From Isotricha intestinalis (taxonomy: Eukaryota > Ciliophora > Litostomatea > Vestibuliferida > Isotrichidae): DNA of 10,784 nucleotides. Below are positions 9,229 to 10,784 of the stretch, piece after piece. The notes below the pieces were generated by a model. That model did not search any database, was not told the origin of the DNA, and worked only from the letters and a program-made list of their open reading frames with translations. Location: assembly GCA_023807065.1 (NCBI GenBank), contig JAJJLU010004648.1:1-10784 (forward strand). Reading direction: 5' to 3'. The translations under genes were made by a program, and so were the position numbers. Position 1 is the first letter of the stretch. The number at the start of each line of letters is the position of its first letter.

Positions 9229-9900
9229 AATAATAAAAAATTAACATTTCTGAAAAAAGTTAAAAATATGAATAAAGATGTTACTGAAGAATTATAGAGC
9301 AATTCAAAAAGCAACAAAATATTTTACTGATGGAGGATTTTCAAAACTCATAATAAAAGATGAAATCATAAATAAAAACAATGGAGATTATATAGATTTA
9401 TTATCTAAAATATATGATAATGATTTAAAAATGAAAAATTTGAAATTTTATTAATTTTTATTATTAAAGAAAAAAAAGAATTTATTCCTTTGGATATTTC
9501 TAAAGATTTATTAACAAAATATAAAAATACAAAAGATTATTTAAAAGTATTAAAAAAGATTTTAAATCTTGAAATTCCTATAGATAATGAAATTGAAAAA
9601 GATAAATAATCATTACTTGAAATAATAAATGAAAATGAATAAGTAATAACAAATGATAACTTTAAAAAAACGGTTTTAATTATATATAGAATAATAGCAA
9701 AAATATCTGTGATATTAAGGTGGGAAAAGTTTAAGTTCTCAATTAATATATAAATCAATGAGAGGGAAATATTCAAAGTCAAAATTTCTTCAATTATTTC
9801 CATCAAAACTGTATTCCTCACATTCTTATCTGGGGTTTTTTCTATCTTTTTTCCAATAATAGAAAGATAAGTTGTGTTCATGTCAAGACATTTCTTATTT

Positions 9901-9976
9901 TTAGGGGAATAAATTAAGTCATATCCTGGAAATTTTCAGTTTTAGGGGGATAAGTTAAGTCATGTCCGGAAAATTT
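9901..9976 (+). repeat. Two direct repeats of about 36 bp, period 41
   Basis: Within the inserted element, TTAGGGGAATAAATTAAGTC (from 9901) and TTAGGGGGATAAGTTAAGTC (from 9942) start two similar units that both go on to CATRTCC, GGAAA and a short T run. The copies differ by a few substitutions and one indel. The second copy also pairs imperfectly with 9988-10008, forming an internal hairpin. Confidence 0.7.
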
Positions 9977-9996
9977 AATTTGTTTTCAAATTTCTA

Positions 9997-10074
9997 GGAC
10001 ATGAACTTGAGGAATGACACTTTACATAAACTCTAATCTTAACATGAAGTGAAGTGGACATGAATATGAGGAAT
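9997..10074 (+). repeat. Duplicated terminal motif GGACATGAAnnTGAGGAAT, period 59
   Basis: GGACATGAACTTGAGGAAT at 9997-10015 recurs as GGACATGAATATGAGGAAT at 10056-10074, which is the inner part of the right terminal repeat. They match at 17 of 19 positions. The element's right end therefore carries a subterminal copy of its own end motif, as is common for transposase-binding sites in DNA transposons. Confidence 0.65.
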
Positions 10075-10364
10075 ACGGTATCCAAAGTTATTTTTAAGAT
10101 TCTAAGTCGATTTTTCCAGAAGATGTGGAAAATATTTTTAACATTGCTCAGGCAAAATTACAATAATTAATTGAAAAAGGAGAAAATAAAGAAGATTTAT
10201 CAATATCAATAATATTATTTGATGAATTAGGATTGAGAAAAAGTTCAAAATACAATCCATTTAAAGTTTTACATAGTAAATAAGAATATGATGTAAATAA
10301 AAAAGGTATTAGTTAGATGCTTCTAAAATAATAGGAGTTTTATCTTTATCTGTCCTTTGTTAGA

Positions 10365-10784
10365 AATAATAATATTTTAAATTATTATAATTTAGTTTTA
10401 CATTAATTTATATATAACTTAAATTAAAAAATATATTTATATAAATAGAATCAATGATATTACATAATATTTCAATTCAAAAATAAAATTTTTAACATAT
10501 TAATAAAAATATTTAATTTAATTTAATCTAATTATTTAAATTTAAATTATATTAATTAAAAATTTTTATTATTTTGTGATTTGAATATAAGGATAATTCC
10601 AAATACGAAATAAAAAAAACATATAAATGTTTTATTATTATCTCTTCCTAATTTTGAAAATTTTATTTTTGAATTGAAATATTATGTAATATCATTGATT
10701 CTATTTATATAAATATATTTTTTAATTTAAGTTATATATAAATTAATGTAAAACTAAATTATAATAATTTAAAATATTATTATT
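10365..10784. repeat. Perfect 128-bp inverted repeat with 164-nt loop, reaching the window end
   Basis: Bases 10365-10492 are identical at all 128 positions to the reverse complement of 10657-10784, checked base by base. The loop is 10493-10656. The arms begin AATAATAATATTTTAAATTA and are A/T-rich but not simple repeats, containing for example GAATCAATGATATTACATAA. The right arm ends at the last base of the window, so it may extend further. The left arm starts just where recognisable RNF213-like coding sequence ends. This may be a foldback or MITE-like element, a palindromic chromosome end, or an inverted chimera made during amplification or assembly. Confidence 0.9.
10560..10672 (-). other. 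Possible C-terminal coding remnant with a hydrophobic segment
   Basis: On the - strand across the loop and into the right arm there is a short open stretch: KFSKLGRDNNKTF, then a hydrophobic run ICFFYFVFGIILIF, then KSQNNKNF and TAA. An in-frame TAA lies shortly upstream, so it is only about 37 codons. It could be the tail of a small membrane protein or a relic, or chance in A/T-rich sequence. No family is recognised. Confidence 0.2.

Larger units (their letters stand above)
9808..10079. mobile_element. 272-bp MITE-like insertion with terminal inverted repeats
   Basis: The left end 9808-9830 (ACTGTATTCCTCACATTC...) and the reverse complement of the right end 10057-10079 (ACCGTATTCCTCATATTC...) match at 19 of 23 positions. 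The segment separates two halves of the RNF213-like relic that read KFLQLFPS on the left and PEDVENIF on the right. It looks unlike its host, with GGGG runs, CATGTCC/GGACATG motifs and visibly higher G+C. It has no coding frame, so it would be non-autonomous. The flanks ATCAAA (left) and ATCCAAA (right) could be an imperfect target duplication, but this is not certain. The exact family is not recognised. Confidence 0.65.
9205..10368 (+). pseudogene. RNF213/mysterin-like AAA+ ATPase relic, interrupted by an insertion
   Basis: Pieces of one protein run in order in changing frames. First comes a helical linker: NKDVTEEL then TAG (9268-9297), AIQKATKYFTDGGFSKLII (about 9302-9355), EFIPLDISKDLLTKYKNTKD (about 9479-9540) and NFKKTVLIIYRIIAKISVIL (9658-9717). 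Then a damaged Walker A region, GGKSLSSQLIYKSMRGKYSK (about 9719-9778). After the inserted element come PEDVENIFNIAQAKLQ (10116-10163), the Walker B segment SIIILFDELGL-like (10215-10235), NPFKVLHSK (10254-10280), and LDASKIIGVLSLSV (10313-10354). Order and motifs match the AAA+ core of RNF213-like giant ubiquitin ligases, where LFDELGLAE, NPLKVLHSKLE and GISNW.LDA.K.NR are typical. Damage includes stops at 9295, 9607, 9640, 10164 and 10281, frame changes near 9300, 9440 and 9719, loss of the P-loop start, and about 7 nt missing at 10312 where GISNW should join LDA. It covers only a fragment of a protein normally thousands of residues long. Confidence 0.72.

Noticed and set aside
9537..9881. 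A 114-codon - strand open frame with hydrophobic stretches
   Set aside because: It is antisense to the RNF213-like relic and runs across the left border of the inserted element, so it cannot be one ancestral gene; its hydrophobicity comes from reversed Lys/Asn-rich codons.
9901..10074. CRISPR-like or tandem array inside the element
   Set aside because: There are only two imperfect copies of each unit, with no regular spacers, and they are explained as internal repeats of a small transposon-like element.

Overview
This is a very AT-rich eukaryotic window. It holds three intact protein genes on the left (about 1-8504) and a decayed, repeat-bearing region on the right (about 8505-10784). The intact genes carry no internal TAA, TAG or TGA, use CAA and CAG for glutamine, and end in TAA or TGA, so the standard genetic code applies. 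One gene needs a 29-nt GT...AG intron to restore its frame. Introns that short, with AT-rich compact genes and cilium-type proteins, suggest a ciliate that keeps the standard code (rumen litostomes are one such group). This is inference; no rRNA or other marker is present.

Layout: (1) The 3' part of a polo-like kinase gene (+ strand) enters from the left edge. It shows both polo boxes; the kinase domain lies off the window. (2) A 178-bp tail-to-tail spacer follows. (3) A 1822-residue protein on the - strand has a CCDC81-type tandem HU-like N-terminus followed by many EF-hands. (4) A 58-bp head-to-head spacer must hold the promoters of this gene and the next. (5) A 640-residue FCP/SCP-type (DxDxT) phosphatase on the + strand starts at 6553, with the tiny intron at 6584-6612. 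(6) At 8594-9228 are remains of an unrecognised - strand gene, broken by frameshifts. (7) At about 9205-10368 is a broken + strand gene whose readable pieces match the AAA+ core of RNF213/mysterin-like ATPases. A 272-bp element with terminal inverted repeats (9808-10079) is inserted in it. (8) At 10365-10784 a perfect 128-bp inverted repeat flanks a 164-nt loop and ends exactly at the last base of the window.

The intact genes do not form an operon. A mitotic or ciliary kinase, a Ca2+-binding axonemal or basal-body candidate and a CTD-type phosphatase are simply packed closely, as in compact protist genomes. I found no tRNA, rRNA, CRISPR array or prokaryotic operon signal. The least explained parts are the small transposon-like insertion in the RNF213-like relic, the perfect terminal palindrome, and a charge change in the polo-box phosphopeptide pincer. 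I see no convincing new multi-gene system.
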